Made by a program: the position numbers and the translations under genes
NCBI RefSeq assembly: GCF_000935045.1
Contig: NZ_JYKS01000012.1
Location: 33,486-97,485, forward strand
Reading direction: 5' to 3'
DNA: 64,000 bases
DNA from: Pseudomonas sp. 10-1B
Lineage (GTDB): Bacteria; Pseudomonadota; Gammaproteobacteria; Pseudomonadales; Pseudomonadaceae
The notes under the pieces: generated by a model
The model's database searches: none
What the model was told of the DNA's origin: nothing
What the model saw: only the letters and a program-made list of their open reading frames with translations
Part shown: in pieces, positions 39,379 through 48,704 of the stretch
How the letters are laid out: each line of letters begins with the position of its first letter
Numbering within the stretch: position 1 is the stretch's first letter

Positions 39379-40299
39379 ATGTCGGAACGGATTCAGGCCT
39401 TGCACGCACTGCGTGCCTTCGAGGTGGCCTCTCGCTATGGCTCCTTTACCCGTGCCGCGGAAGAACTGGCCCTGACCCAGGGGGCCGTCAGCCACCACAT
39501 CAAAACCCTCGAAACCATGTTCGGCTGCGATCTGTTCGAACGGCGTGGCCCGAAACTGAGCCTTACCGAGCACGGACGGCTGCTGGCGCAAGAGCTGAAG
39601 GTGGGCTTCAAGATCATCGAAAATGCCTGTGCCCTGTTGCGCCAGGACCGCTACGGCCTGCGGCTGAAGGCCCCGTCCACGCTTACCATGCGCTGGTTGC
39701 TGCGGGCGCTGGATGCCTTCAAGAAGAACGAGGACAACTGCAGCGTGCAGCTGTCCAGCGTGTGGATGGACATCGACAGCGTGGACTTCTATTCCGAGCC
39801 TTACGACTGCGCCATCCTGTTGGCCAGCGGGCGTTTTCCCGCCGATATCGAGAGTTTCAAGCTGTTCGATGAATGGCTGATCCCGGTGTGCCACCCGGAT
39901 TACATGACGCAGGCGCAACCGGACCTGGCCGACCTGACGCGGTGCGAGTTCCTGCACCCGTCCCCCGACCGGCGTGACTGGCGGCGCTGGCTGGCACGCA
40001 TGGACGCGTTGGACATCAGCATCGACCAGGGGCAGGTGTTCGATACCCTCGACCAGGGCATCTCGGCCGCCCAGCAAGGCTTGGGTATTTCGGTGGTCGA
40101 TCTGGTGCTGGCCAGTGCCGATCTGGCGGCCGGACGGCTGGTTACGCCGTTCAAGCATGCGGTGGCCACTGGTGATGGTTATTACATGACCTGGCTCAAG
40201 GCCAGCCCCAAGGCGCGGCAAATGCACAAGCTGCGTGACTTCTTGCTTGGCCAGGTACCGCCGCTGGCCTACAAGGACATCAACTACCTGTACGGTTGA
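39379..40299 (+). CDS. LysR-family regulator (GcvA/ArgP-like)
   Basis: 306 aa. HTH: MSERIQALHALRAFEVASRY, then GSFTRAAEELALTQGAVSHHIKTLE, a GcvA-like subgroup; the effector domain follows. Divergent, 160 bp from the YqcI/YcgG-RhtB unit, the usual arrangement for a LysR protein regulating an amino-acid exporter (compare LysG/ArgP with LysE/ArgO). The intergenic region is AT-rich and has a TAGTAGGTCATAGTACC-type imperfect palindrome near 39338-39352. Confidence 0.88.
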   Translation: MSERIQALHALRAFEVASRYGSFTRAAEELALTQGAVSHHIKTLETMFGCDLFERRGPKLSLTEHGRLLAQELKVGFKIIENACALLRQDRYGLRLKAPSTLTMRWLLRALDAFKKNEDNCSVQLSSVWMDIDSVDFYSEPYDCAILLASGRFPADIESFKLFDEWLIPVCHPDYMTQAQPDLADLTRCEFLHPSPDRRDWRRWLARMDALDISIDQGQVFDTLDQGISAAQQGLGISVVDLVLASADLAAGRLVTPFKHAVATGDGYYMTWLKASPKARQMHKLRDFLLGQVPPLAYKDINYLYG

Positions 40300-40389
40300 G
40301 CTTGTGCAGTGTTGCAGGCGGCAAACCTCTCATGACAGGCCTGACAAAGGTAGAATCCTCTTTCTACAGACGATCCAGAGGTCACCGCG

Positions 40390-42750
40390 GTGGAGTTGCA
40401 GCAGGGCTTTGTCCTGACCCGGCATTGGCATGACACGCCCGAAGGCACCTGCGTGGAGTTTTGGCTGGCCACCGACCAGGGGCCTCGGCAGCTGCGCCTG
40501 GCGCCGCAGGAGTCGGTGGCGTTCATCCCGCAGGCGCAGGCCGAGCACGCTCGTGTGCTGTTGGCCAAGGAGCCTGGGGTACAGCTCAAACCACTGCGGC
40601 TGAAAGCCTTCGACCAGCGCCCGGTGCTGGGTTTGTATTGCCGGCAGCACCGGCAACTGATGCAGTTGGAGCAACGCCTGCGCAGCGCCGGCATCGAGGT
40701 GTTCGAAGCCGATATCCGCCCGCCCGAGCGCTACCTGATGGAGCGCTTCATCACCGCCCCAGTGCAGTTCACCGGCCAGCCGGACGCCCAGGGTGTGTTG
40801 TGCGATGCCCAGCTCAAACCCTTGCCGGGCTATCGCCCGCCGCTGCGCCTGGTGTCGCTGGATATCGAAACCAGCGAGCGGGGCGAGTTGTACAGCATCG
40901 CCCTGGAAGGCTGTGGCCAGCGCCAGGTGTACATGCTCGGCCCGGCCAACGGCACGGCCGATGGCCTCGACTTCGACTTGCACTACTGCGCCGACCGCGC
41001 CGCGCTGCTGATTTGCCTCAACCAGTGGATGGCCGAGCATGACCCGGATGCAATCATCGGCTGGAACCTGGTCCAGTTCGACCTGCGCCTGCTGCATGAG
41101 CACGCCAAGTCACTGCAGGTGCCGCTGGCCCTGGGGCGCAATGGCGCGCCCATGACCTTGCGCAGCCATGCCGGTGGCGGCCACGTCTTTGCCGATGCCC
41201 CGGGGCGGCTGCTGATCGACGGTATCGAGGCGCTGCGCTCGGCGACCTGGAGCTTCCCGTCGTTCAGCCTCGAGAGTGTCGCCCAGAGCTTGCTCGGTGA
41301 AGGCAAGGCCATCGACACGCCGTACCAGCGCATGGACGAAATCAACCGCCGCTTCGCCGAGGACAAACCGGCCCTGGCGCGTTACAACCTCAAGGACTGT
41401 GAACTGGTCACACGTATCTTCGCCCACACCCACCTGCTCGAATTTCTCCTCGAGCGTGCGTCGGTCACGGGATTGGCCGTGGACCGCAGCGGAGGTTCGG
41501 TCGCTGCGTTCTGCCATTTGTACATCCCGCAGATGCACCGCCTGGGCTTCGTCGCCCCTAACCTCGGCAGCCGCCCCGACGAAGCCAGCCCCGGGGGCTT
41601 CGTCATGGATTCGCGCCCAGGCCTGTACGACTCGGTGCTGGTTCTGGACTACAAGAGCCTGTACCCGTCGATCATTCGGACCTTCCTGATCGACCCGGTG
41701 GGGCTGGTCGAGGGCTTGCGCCTGCCTGACGACGAGCATTCGGTGGAGGGCTTCCGGGGAGGGCGTTTTTCGCGCAGCCAGCATTGCCTGCCGGCCATCG
41801 TCGAGCGCGTTTGGCAGGGCCGGGAGGCGGCCAAGCGGGAGGGCAACGCGCCGTTGTCGCAGGCGCTGAAGATCATCATGAATGCCTTCTACGGGGTGCT
41901 GGGCTCGAGCGGCTGCCGTTTCTTCGACCCGCGCCTGGCCTCGTCGATCACCATGCGCGGTCACCAGATCATGCGCCAGACCCGTGCGCTGATCGAAGCC
42001 AAGGGCTACGAGGTGATCTATGGCGATACCGACTCCACCTTCGTCTGGCTGAAAGGGGCCCACGGCGAAGCGGCGGCGGCGCAGATCGGCCGCGAACTGG
42101 TGGCCCAGGTCAACCAGTGGTGGCGCGAGCACCTGCGCGAACAGATGAATCTGGAGAGTGCCCTCGAGCTGCAGTTCGAAGTGCATTACCGGCGTTTTCT
42201 GATGCCGACCATCCGCGGTGCCGATGAGGGCAGCAAGAAGCGCTACGCCGGGCTGGTGCAACGGGCTGACGGCCGTGAAGAAATGGTCTACAAGGGCCTG
42301 GAATCGGTGCGTACCGACTGGTCGCCGCTGGCTCGGCAGTTCCAGCAGGAGCTGTACGGACGCATCTTCCGCGGGCAGCCGTATCGCGACTACGTGCGCC
42401 AGTACGTGCAGCAGACCCTGGCAGGCGAACTCGACAGCCTGCTGGTGTACCGCAAGCGCCTGCGCCGGCCGCTGGCCGACTACCAACGCAACGTGCCGCC
42501 GCACGTGCGCGCCGCGCGCCTGGCGGATGACTACAACCGCCGCCTGGGCCGGCCACAGCAGTACCAGCGGGGCGGCTGGATCAGCTACCTGATCACCACA
42601 GCCGGCCCAGAGCCGCTGGAAAACCAGCAGACGCCGATCGATTACGAGCACTACCTGAGCCGCCAGCTGCAGCCTGTGGCCGATGCCATACTGCCTTTCG
42701 TTGGCGATGATTTCGGCGCCCTCACGGACCGCCAGCTGTTGTTGTTCTGA
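40390..42750 (+). CDS. polB: DNA polymerase II (family B)
   Basis: 786 aa from GTG 40390. Exonuclease motif [14 protein letters not shown] (D157, E159), exo [13 protein letters not shown], exo [12 protein letters not shown]. Polymerase motif [16 protein letters not shown] (~residue 419), motif [14 protein letters not shown], motif [12 protein letters not shown] (~residue 543). Pol II restarts stalled forks and bypasses lesions; in E. coli it is SOS-regulated. No clear LexA box is seen upstream here. Monocistronic. Confidence 0.96.
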   Translation: MELQQGFVLTRHWHDTPEGTCVEFWLATDQGPRQLRLAPQESVAFIPQAQAEHARVLLAKEPGVQLKPLRLKAFDQRPVLGLYCRQHRQLMQLEQRLRSAGIEVFEADIRPPERYLMERFITAPVQFTGQPDAQGVLCDAQLKPLPGYRPPLRLVSLDIETSERGELYSIALEGCGQRQVYMLGPANGTADGLDFDLHYCADRAALLICLNQWMAEHDPDAIIGWNLVQFDLRLLHEHAKSLQVPLALGRNGAPMTLRSHAGGGHVFADAPGRLLIDGIEALRSATWSFPSFSLESVAQSLLGEGKAIDTPYQRMDEINRRFAEDKPALARYNLKDCELVTRIFAHTHLLEFLLERASVTGLAVDRSGGSVAAFCHLYIPQMHRLGFVAPNLGSRPDEASPGGFVMDSRPGLYDSVLVLDYKSLYPSIIRTFLIDPVGLVEGLRLPDDEHSVEGFRGGRFSRSQHCLPAIVERVWQGREAAKREGNAPLSQALKIIMNAFYGVLGSSGCRFFDPRLASSITMRGHQIMRQTRALIEAKGYEVIYGDTDSTFVWLKGAHGEAAAAQIGRELVAQVNQWWREHLREQMNLESALELQFEVHYRRFLMPTIRGADEGSKKRYAGLVQRADGREEMVYKGLESVRTDWSPLARQFQQELYGRIFRGQPYRDYVRQYVQQTLAGELDSLLVYRKRLRRPLADYQRNVPPHVRAARLADDYNRRLGRPQQYQRGGWISYLITTAGPEPLENQQTPIDYEHYLSRQLQPVADAILPFVGDDFGALTDRQLLLF

Positions 42751-43002
42751 GAGGCGTTTCAGGCTGTTTCATCGTTAACGTTGCCTACTCGCAGCTCGAA
42801 CTCCATGGGCAGTGGCGTTGGACTATGCTCTGCTCAGGCTTGAGTGGTTGCGCAGCCACTTGGGGCTGATTGGGAGATGATCCGGTAATGGCAAGTTACC
42901 TTTAGCCGAACCATCTGTTGCGTCAGGTGGTTTAGGCTCGCATGTAGGATCTTTCTCCATGATCTGTAGTCTTTGTTTTATCGAGAGAATAAGGAGATAC
43001 GC

Positions 43003-43554
43003 ATGCTCGTCCGGTCACTGACCCTCGCCACCCTGCTCGCTGTCGCAGGCCCCCTGTTAGCCGCAGACAGTGATGCGCCGCTGGCCAAGGAACTGGGCAA
43101 GGCCAGGCCATTGGTGATTATCGCCCCGAGCAGTGCCGACCCTACCTTGCGCGGGCTGAACAAGGCCCTCGAAGACCCGGCCACCCAGGCGGCTTTCAAG
43201 GAGCGCAACCTGGTGCTGTACAGCGTTGCCAACATGATCGGCAAGCGCGAGGACAAGAACCTCGAGCAGCAGACCACCATGGCCCTGATCCGTGAGTTGA
43301 AGCTGGGCGCGAGCAAGGGCACCAAGGTGATCCTGGTAGGCAAGGACGGTGAGCGGCACATGCTCAAGGACGACGACAGCGGCGAGGCCATCGATCCGCA
43401 GGTGATCCTCAAGGCTGTCGATGAGCTGCCCGCCAGCGAAAAGGCCGTGACGGCGCCCGAGCCGGTGGCGGCGGCAGCGGAGGCCAAGGCCAAGGACAGC
43501 AAGCCGGCCAAGCCTGCCAAGCCGGCCGCTCCGCCCAAGCCGCTGGAAGACTGA
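43003..43554 (+). CDS. DUF4174 periplasmic protein
   Basis: 183 aa from ATG 43003 (AAGGAG upstream). Signal peptide MLVRSLTLATLLAVAGPLLA. DUF4174-type body (ARPLVIIAPSSADPTLRGLNKALEDPATQAAFKERNLVLYSV...KVILVGKDGERHMLKDDDSGEAIDPQVILKAVDELP), a thioredoxin-like fold without visible CxxC. The C-terminal 35 residues are a low-complexity Ala/Lys/Pro tail (AKPAKPAAPPKPLED), which could contact the cell wall. 160 bp upstream of the Hvf-like cluster in the same direction, but the shared boxes lie between, so it is probably a separate unit. Confidence 0.75.
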   Translation: MLVRSLTLATLLAVAGPLLAADSDAPLAKELGKARPLVIIAPSSADPTLRGLNKALEDPATQAAFKERNLVLYSVANMIGKREDKNLEQQTTMALIRELKLGASKGTKVILVGKDGERHMLKDDDSGEAIDPQVILKAVDELPASEKAVTAPEPVAAAAEAKAKDSKPAKPAKPAAPPKPLED

Positions 43555-43588
43555 CCCGCCGCAACGGCCCCGGCGCACTCCGGGGCCG

Positions 43589-43604
43589 TGTATCCCATTG
43601 TATC
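43589..43604 (+). promoter_or_regulatory. Direct-repeat box upstream of the EGKCG precursor gene
   Basis: TGTATC-CCAT-TGTATC: two hexamers with 10-bp pitch, about 110 bp upstream of the precursor ATG. Similar boxes at 46506 and 48705. Typical layout for an OmpR-family regulator dimer. Confidence 0.6.
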
Positions 43605-43714
43605 TGGCCGCGCTGCAGACCCATTGCCATACAAAACCGCGGCCTGCGCGATACATCTACGACATAGCGCAAAGGCCTAATGGCTCCACTTCCCAACCAC
43701 AGTGGAGCAACACC

Positions 43715-44206
43715 ATGACTCAAGTACGAAGCACCCTTGGCCTGCTCGGTGCCGCCTTGATCGGCAGCATGGCATTGAGCAGCAGCGCCTTTGCCGTCGA
43801 ACCGTTGGCCCAGGGTTACCAGCTGGCTTCGGCCAAGGCGGCCGGCGAGGGCAAGTGTGGTGAAGGCAAGTGCGGCGGCAGCGGCAAGGCCACCCAGAGC
43901 GAAGGCAAATGCGGTGAGGGCAAGTGTGGCGCCAGCGCCAAGGCCGGGGCTGAGGGCAAGTGTGGCGAAGGCAAGTGCGGTGATGCCTCGTTTGCCAAGA
44001 CCGACAGCGACCACGACGGCAAGGTCTCGCGGGACGAGTTTCTGGCGGTGGCCAAGGAACGTGCCGGCGATTTCGACAAGATCGACCGTAACCATGACGG
44101 CTATATCTCCGAACAGGAAGCCGCGGATCATCTCAAGGCGATCTACCAGGCCAATGGCAAAAGCATGCCCGACGGCCTGTTCAGCCACCTGACCGGCAAG
44201 CCCTGA
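43715..44206 (+). CDS. HvfA-type EGKCG-repeat RiPP precursor fused to an EF-hand pair
   Basis: 163 aa from ATG 43715. Residues 1-27 are a Sec signal peptide (MTQVRSTLGLLGAALIGSMA...AFA). Residues 45-89 hold three EGKCGEGKCG blocks, giving six EGKCG motifs and the only six Cys (48, 53, 66, 71, 83, 88). Residues 97-108 (D-S-D-H-D-G-K-V-S-R-D-E) and 124-135 (D-R-N-H-D-G-Y-I-S-E-Q-E) are two canonical EF-hand calcium loops. EGKCG peptides of the HvfA family are modified at Cys by a DUF692 enzyme with a DUF2063 partner to make copper-binding groups; both follow here. The EF-hand part is an unusual follower domain, perhaps a stability, localisation or Ca-sensing module. Modification and copper binding are inferred. 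Confidence 0.85.
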   Translation: MTQVRSTLGLLGAALIGSMALSSSAFAVEPLAQGYQLASAKAAGEGKCGEGKCGGSGKATQSEGKCGEGKCGASAKAGAEGKCGEGKCGDASFAKTDSDHDGKVSRDEFLAVAKERAGDFDKIDRNHDGYISEQEAADHLKAIYQANGKSMPDGLFSHLTGKP

Positions 44207-44224
44207 GCTTCCCCCTGGAAACGC

Positions 44225-44261
44225 CACAACGCCCCTCCTGCTGGTCAGGCGGGGCGTTGTG
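44225..44261 (+). promoter_or_regulatory. Intergenic hairpin between precursor and MNIO gene
   Basis: Perfect 11-bp stem CACAACGCCCC / GGGGCGTTGTG around a 15-base loop, not followed by a T run. Likely a partial terminator or mRNA-stabilising 3' end that lets precursor mRNA exceed that of the enzymes. Confidence 0.6.
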
Positions 44262-44281
44262 CCTGTTGCGGAGACCTGTTC

Positions 44282-45130
44282 ATGCACCCTGTACCTTTGT
44301 CCCCTCTACCTTTACAGACAGGGCTTGGCCTACGCCGCGGCCTGTTACCAGAGCTGCTGGCCATGGAGGCCGGTGCTGTGGATTTTCTCGAGTGCGCACC
44401 GGAAAACTGGATTGCCGTGGGCGGTGCCTATGGCAAGGGCCTGGCACAGCTGGCCGAGCGTTTTCCCATCGCCTGCCATGGGTTGTCGTTGTCACTGGGT
44501 GGCAGCGAGCCGCTGGACTGCCAGTTCCTCGACCAGACCCGTCGGTTTCTCGATCAGCATCAGGTGCGCCTGTACAGCGAGCACCTGAGCTACTGCAGCG
44601 ATGACGGGCATCTGTACGACCTGATGCCGATTCCCTTCACCGACGAGGCCGTGCGCCATGTGGCGGTGCGGATACGCCAGGCCCAGGAGCACCTGCAACG
44701 GCGCATTGCCGTGGAGAACATCAGTTACTACGCCGCACCGTACCAGGCGATGAGCGAGCTCGATTTCATTCGGGCGGTGCTCGAGGAAGCCGACTGCGAC
44801 CTGCTGCTGGACGTCAACAACGTCTTCGTCAACGCCTGCAACCATGCTTACGACGCCCGCGAATTCCTGGCAGGCTTGCCCACGGCGCGGGTTACCGGCA
44901 TGCATGTGGCCGGCCATTACGATGAAGCGCCAGACCTCAAGGTCGATACGCATGGGGCCGCGGTGAAGGAAGATGTGTGGGCGCTGTACGCCATCGCCTG
45001 TGCGCGATTCGGCATTCAACCGACAGTGCTCGAACGTGACTTCAACTACCCACCACTGGCCGAGTTGCTGGCCGAGACGGCGCGTATTCGCGCTGTACAG
45101 CGTGCTTCGGGAGGGCAAGCGGATGAATGA
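44282..45130 (+). CDS. DUF692 multinuclear non-heme iron oxidase (HvfB/BufB-like)
   Basis: 282-aa TIM-barrel enzyme of the MNIO family (MbnB relatives). Conserved likely metal ligands: H66 ([10 protein letters not shown]), E100-H101 (YSEHLSY), E145-N146 (VENISYY), D177-N179-N180 ([11 protein letters not shown]), H208 and H212 ([10 protein letters not shown]), D222/H224 (VDTHG) and E251-D253 (LERDFN). MNIOs use a di- or tri-iron centre and O2 to turn Cys into oxazolone/thioamide or thiooxazole groups. The substrate is almost certainly the EGKCG precursor encoded 76 bp upstream. The 3' end overlaps the DUF2063 gene by 8 bp. Confidence 0.92.
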   Translation: MHPVPLSPLPLQTGLGLRRGLLPELLAMEAGAVDFLECAPENWIAVGGAYGKGLAQLAERFPIACHGLSLSLGGSEPLDCQFLDQTRRFLDQHQVRLYSEHLSYCSDDGHLYDLMPIPFTDEAVRHVAVRIRQAQEHLQRRIAVENISYYAAPYQAMSELDFIRAVLEEADCDLLLDVNNVFVNACNHAYDAREFLAGLPTARVTGMHVAGHYDEAPDLKVDTHGAAVKEDVWALYAIACARFGIQPTVLERDFNYPPLAELLAETARIRAVQRASGGQADE

Positions 45131-45821
45131 GACCTTGCGCGAACAGCAGTACATCCTGGCCCGGCACCTGCGCGACCCACAGCGTCATCCCCCGCCCCCT
45201 GGCGTGGAGGCGCGGCGCCTGAAGGTGTACCGCGAGTTGTTCTATGGCGCCATCGAAGGCTTGCTGGCCGGCAGCTTCCCGGTGATGCGCCAGGCGTTGG
45301 GCGAACAGCGCTGGCATGCTCGCGTGCGTGACTTCTACGCCAATTACCGAAGCCAGACGCCATTGTTCACCGAGCTTGCCGAAGCGTTCGTCGATTACTT
45401 GCAAGGTATTGAACTGGATGCACCCTGGCAGTTGGAGCTGGCGCACTATGAGTGGATCGAGGCGCAGCTGTACTTGAGCGATGCCGAAGACCCGGTGCAT
45501 GACCCTGCGGGTGACCTGCTGGCAGGTGAGCCGCTGCTGTCTTGCCTGGCGCGGGTGCTGGCCTATCGCTGGCCGGTAGAGCGTATCGGTGCCGCATACC
45601 AGCCAACGGTTGCGCCAGAGGCACCCACCTTGCTGCTGGTGTATCGCGATGCAGGGTTGCAGGTGCGCTTCGCGCGCCTGGCGCCGATGGTGTATCGGTT
45701 GCTGGCGCTGGAGCAGGGCAGCGGGCGGGCGCGGTTGCAGGCGTTGGGGGGTGATATGCAAGAGGGGCTGGCGCTGCTGGAAGGGTTGCGCGAGCAGGGT
45801 GTCATCATCGGTACATGTTGA
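45123..45821 (+). CDS. DUF2063 partner protein (HvfC/BufC-like)
   Basis: 232 aa from ATG 45123. Residues ~5-95 match the DUF2063 domain ([57 protein letters not shown], then [30 protein letters not shown]). The rest is a wHTH/ferredoxin-like region ending [21 protein letters not shown], typical of RiPP-recognition partners. In MbnC/BufC systems this protein binds the precursor and presents it to the MNIO. Overlapping start and stop codons show tight coupling to the DUF692 enzyme. Confidence 0.9.
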   Translation: MNETLREQQYILARHLRDPQRHPPPPGVEARRLKVYRELFYGAIEGLLAGSFPVMRQALGEQRWHARVRDFYANYRSQTPLFTELAEAFVDYLQGIELDAPWQLELAHYEWIEAQLYLSDAEDPVHDPAGDLLAGEPLLSCLARVLAYRWPVERIGAAYQPTVAPEAPTLLLVYRDAGLQVRFARLAPMVYRLLALEQGSGRARLQALGGDMQEGLALLEGLREQGVIIGTC

Positions 45822-45825
45822 GGCG

Positions 45826-45934
45826 TTGCGCCCCATCGCCGGCAAGCCGGCTCCCACAGGTGAAGCGCATGCCTTGAAACCTGCGCAGTACCTGTGGGAG
45901 CCGGCTTGCCGGCGATGGGCTGCGAAGCAGCCCC
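45826..45934. repeat. REP pair (inverted)
   Basis: GCGCCCCATCGCCGGCAAGCC and inverted GGCTTGCCGGCGATGGGCTGC; lies between the convergent DUF2063 and DoxX genes and may act as a bidirectional 3' end. Confidence 0.9.
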
Positions 45935-45940
45935 GAGTCA

Positions 45941-46423
45941 TCACCTGCAGAATCGCGCCTTGAGCCAATGATCCAGGCTCAGCCGCCCAGCCCCGTTGAG
46001 CAGCAGTGGCACCAACGCCACCAGGTAGATCAGCGGCAACTTGAAGTTGCCAAAACCCTGGTCGGTAATGGCATAGCCCTGGGCCAGCTCGGCCAGGGTC
46101 GACCAATGCGCTGGCCAGTGCACCGCAGCTATCGCCACCACGGTCAGCATCATCAACCCCGCCGAAGCCAGCCTTGTACCCAGGCCTAGCAACAGCAGCA
46201 ACGGCAGGATCAGCTCTGCCCACATCGACAGCTGCCAGTTCACCTGGGCGGGCAGCAGGTCGAAGGGAAACGGGAAGCTGGACTGCAAGTCAGAGAACCA
46301 GTTGTTGCCATTGAACTTCTCCCAGCCGGATTCGAAAAACTCCCAGGCCAGGAACAGCCGTAGCGGTAGGTCGGCGCTCCAGGTGCCGATGCGGTCGAAG
46401 GTGGTCATGGTGAAGGCTTTCAT
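45941..46423 (-). CDS. DoxX-family membrane protein (HvfX-like)
   Basis: 160 aa from ATG 46423. DoxX pattern: [26 protein letters not shown], then [40 protein letters not shown] and [26 protein letters not shown]; four transmembrane helices. DoxX proteins accompany many MNIO/DUF2063 clusters and may pass electrons from quinones. Convergent with the precursor-enzyme operon, but its upstream region carries the same TGTATC direct repeat, which links it to the system. Confidence 0.88.
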   Translation of the reverse strand: MKAFTMTTFDRIGTWSADLPLRLFLAWEFFESGWEKFNGNNWFSDLQSSFPFPFDLLPAQVNWQLSMWAELILPLLLLLGLGTRLASAGLMMLTVVAIAAVHWPAHWSTLAELAQGYAITDQGFGNFKLPLIYLVALVPLLLNGAGRLSLDHWLKARFCR

Positions 46424-46505
46424 CGAGGAGGCTCCCGGGTGTGATGGTGTGATCGGGAGTGTGGGGCGGTGGGGTATCTGCAGTGTGTCGGTGGGGCAGG
46501 GGTTG

Positions 46506-46521
46506 TGTATCGGATTGTACT
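46506..46521 (-). promoter_or_regulatory. Direct-repeat box upstream of doxX
   Basis: Plus strand TGTATC-GGAT-TGTACT, 10-bp pitch, about 85 bp upstream of the DoxX ATG. One base off the box at 43589. Confidence 0.5.
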
Positions 46522-46539
46522 GAGAGGTTGCCTGAGTAG

Positions 46540-46598
46540 GCCCCATCGCCGGCAAGCCATGTGCAATTTCTGTGGGAGCCGGCTTGCCGGCGATGACG
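46540..46598. repeat. Compact REP pair
   Basis: GCCCCATCGCCGGCAAGCC and inverted GGAGCCGGCTTGCCGGCGATG with a 15-bp spacer; shorter than the other pairs. Confidence 0.75.
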
Positions 46599-46609
46599 TC
46601 AGTTGCCGT

Positions 46610-47896
46610 TCATTTCAGCTCGATCTGTGCGCACAGCCCGCCGCTGTCGCGGTTGCTCAAGGTCAGCCGCCCGCCCATGGCCTGGATCAGCTGGTGGGCG
46701 ATGGCCAGCCCCAGCCCGGTGCCGCCGGTGCTGCGGTTGCGTGAGCCTTCCACCCGGTAGAACGGCTTGAGCACTTCATCCAGTTCGCCACTGGGTATCC
46801 CTGGGCCGTTGTCGAGCACGCGGATCACGGTCATGCTGCCCTCGCGGCAGACTTCCAGCTGGGCCGCGCCGGCGAACTTGAGGGCGTTGTCCACCAGGTT
46901 CACCAGCACCCGGCGCAGGGCATGCGGGCGAGTTTCCAGCAGGCTGCCGGTGCTGCCACGGCGTTCGACCTGGGCGCCGCTGTCCTGGTAGTCGAACACC
47001 AGGCTGTCGAGGAAGGCGTCCAGGTTGACCCGGCAGGGCGGCTCGGTGCTGGTGTCCATGCTGCGCGCATAGGTCACGCCCTCGCGCACCAGGTGCTCCA
47101 TCTCGCCCAGGTCGCTCCACAGCTTGTCTTTCTCGACCCCGTCGTCCATCACTTCGACACGCAGCTTCATGCGCGTGATCGGCGTTTGCAGATCGTGGGA
47201 AATGGCGGCCAGCAACTGCATGCGCTCCTTGAGGTGGGCGGCGATACGTGCTTGCAGGGCGTTGAAGGCCACGGCGGCGTAGCGCACTTCGCGCGGGCCG
47301 CTTTCGTCCAGTTGCACCCCGGGTTTGTCCGGGTCGAGGTTGTCCACCGCCCGCGCCAGGCGGGTGAGGGGGCCGATGGCCAGGCGCACCGCCAGCCAAG
47401 TGCACAGCAACAGCACGGTCAACTGGATCAGCAATACCACAGGCAGCCAGCGGGCCACCGGGACCGGCGACGGGGTTACGTCGATGGTCAGTGGTGCTCC
47501 GTCGGCCAGATTCAGGTGTGCCTGGAAGTGCGCGTGCGGACCGGGGATTTCCTGGAAGGTCAGGCGGTAGTCGGCGCCGATGGCCTTGACGATCGAATCA
47601 GCGGCCATGGGCGGGTCGCTGCTGGGCATGGCTTCGCCCGCCAGGCCCTGGTCCAGGCGGTAGCGGTAGGTACGCCGCTCCAGACGCGGCAGCCAGGCGG
47701 CACGTTCGGCCGCGGGCAGGTGGTCGAGGATGGCGACCGAGGTGGCCACGTCCTGCTCCAGGGTGCTGAGCATCATCGAGCGGCTGCTGATGTAGCGCTC
47801 GTAGGCCTGCAGGCCGAACGACAGGCCATAGGCCAGCACCAGGCCGGTGAAGAAGATCAGCGCCAGGCGCGAAGCCAGGGTACGTGGCCACTTCAT
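46610..47896 (-). CDS. Sensor histidine kinase
   Basis: 428 aa. Membrane helices at ~12-30 and ~150-172 enclose a ~115-residue periplasmic sensor rich in Asp/Arg; then HAMP (LAIGPLTRLARAVDNLDPD), H-box with phospho-acceptor H234 (LAAISHDLQTPITRMKLRVEVM), N-box region (LVNLVDNALKFA), and G-boxes (VIRVLDNGPGIPSGELDEVL; STGGTGLGLAIAHQLI). Overlaps its response regulator by 4 bp. The location beside the Hvf-like genes and the shared boxes suggest it senses a periplasmic metal such as copper; that is inference. Confidence 0.92.
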   Translation of the reverse strand: MKWPRTLASRLALIFFTGLVLAYGLSFGLQAYERYISSRSMMLSTLEQDVATSVAILDHLPAAERAAWLPRLERRTYRYRLDQGLAGEAMPSSDPPMAADSIVKAIGADYRLTFQEIPGPHAHFQAHLNLADGAPLTIDVTPSPVPVARWLPVVLLIQLTVLLLCTWLAVRLAIGPLTRLARAVDNLDPDKPGVQLDESGPREVRYAAVAFNALQARIAAHLKERMQLLAAISHDLQTPITRMKLRVEVMDDGVEKDKLWSDLGEMEHLVREGVTYARSMDTSTEPPCRVNLDAFLDSLVFDYQDSGAQVERRGSTGSLLETRPHALRRVLVNLVDNALKFAGAAQLEVCREGSMTVIRVLDNGPGIPSGELDEVLKPFYRVEGSRNRSTGGTGLGLAIAHQLIQAMGGRLTLSNRDSGGLCAQIELK

Positions 47897-48633
47897 AACG
47901 GCGACTCGAGCAGTTGCACCGGCAACGAGAACACATAGCCCTCGCTACGCACGGTCTTGATGCAGGCGGGTTCGCGGGCGTCGTCACCCAGGCGCTGGCG
48001 CAGGCGACTGACCAGCAGGTCGATGGAGCGGTCGAAGATGTCGGCTTCACGGCCCTGGGTCAGGTTGAGCAACTGTTCGCGGCTGAGCACCCGTTGCGGA
48101 TGGTCGAGAAACACCCGCAGCAGGCGGTATTCAGCGCCACTCAAGGCCACCAGGGTGCCTTCGCTGTCGAGCAGGTGGCGCGCGGTGGTGTCCAGCCGCC
48201 ACTGGCCGAAGCCGAGCAGGCGGCTGCTTTCGCTGATGGTCAGGTTGGGCGGCAGCATGCGCGTGCGGCGCAGCACGGCATTGATACGGGCAAGCAGTTC
48301 GCGGGCCGAGAACGGTTTGGTCAGGTAGTCGTCGGCGCCCATTTCCAGGCCGATGATGCGGTCGGTTTCGTCGTTGCGGGCGGTCAGCATCAACACCGGC
48401 GTGTTGCGGTGCTTGCCGGCGCGCAGTTCGCGGCACAGCAGCAGGCCGTCATCGCCGGGCATCATGATGTCGAGGACGATCAGGTCGACGCTGTTGGCTT
48501 CGAGAAAGGCGCGCATCTGTCGGCCATCGGCGACGATGCTGGTGCGCAGGCCGTTTTTCTTCAGGTAGTTGCCGACCAGTTCGCGGATCTCGCGGTCGTC
48601 GTCGACGATCAGGATGTGATCGACGTGTTCCAT
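47893..48633 (-). CDS. OmpR-family response regulator
   Basis: 246 aa. Receiver domain with acidic pocket D11-D12-D13, phospho-acceptor D55 (LIVLDIMMPGDDG), T84-type Thr (MLTARN) and K106 (LTKPFSA). The C-terminal winged helix includes ALSGAEYRLLRVFLDHPQRVLSREQLL and DRSIDLLVSRLRQRLGDDAREPACIKTVRSEGYVFS. Expected to bind direct repeats with about 10-bp pitch; such repeats are found upstream of its own gene, the precursor gene and doxX. Confidence 0.93.
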   Translation of the reverse strand: MEHVDHILIVDDDREIRELVGNYLKKNGLRTSIVADGRQMRAFLEANSVDLIVLDIMMPGDDGLLLCRELRAGKHRNTPVLMLTARNDETDRIIGLEMGADDYLTKPFSARELLARINAVLRRTRMLPPNLTISESSRLLGFGQWRLDTTARHLLDSEGTLVALSGAEYRLLRVFLDHPQRVLSREQLLNLTQGREADIFDRSIDLLVSRLRQRLGDDAREPACIKTVRSEGYVFSLPVQLLESPL

Positions 48634-48704
48634 GAGCTGCGTTCCTGTGCAAGAGGGGGATGGGCGCAGTGTACCGAGCGCGCTCGCGCTTGCCTGCGGG
48701 CTTT

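Noticed and set aside
40300..40389. Possible LexA box upstream of polB
   Set aside because: CTACAGACG and ACAGGCC stretches do not form CTGT-N8-ACAG; no credible SOS box is present.
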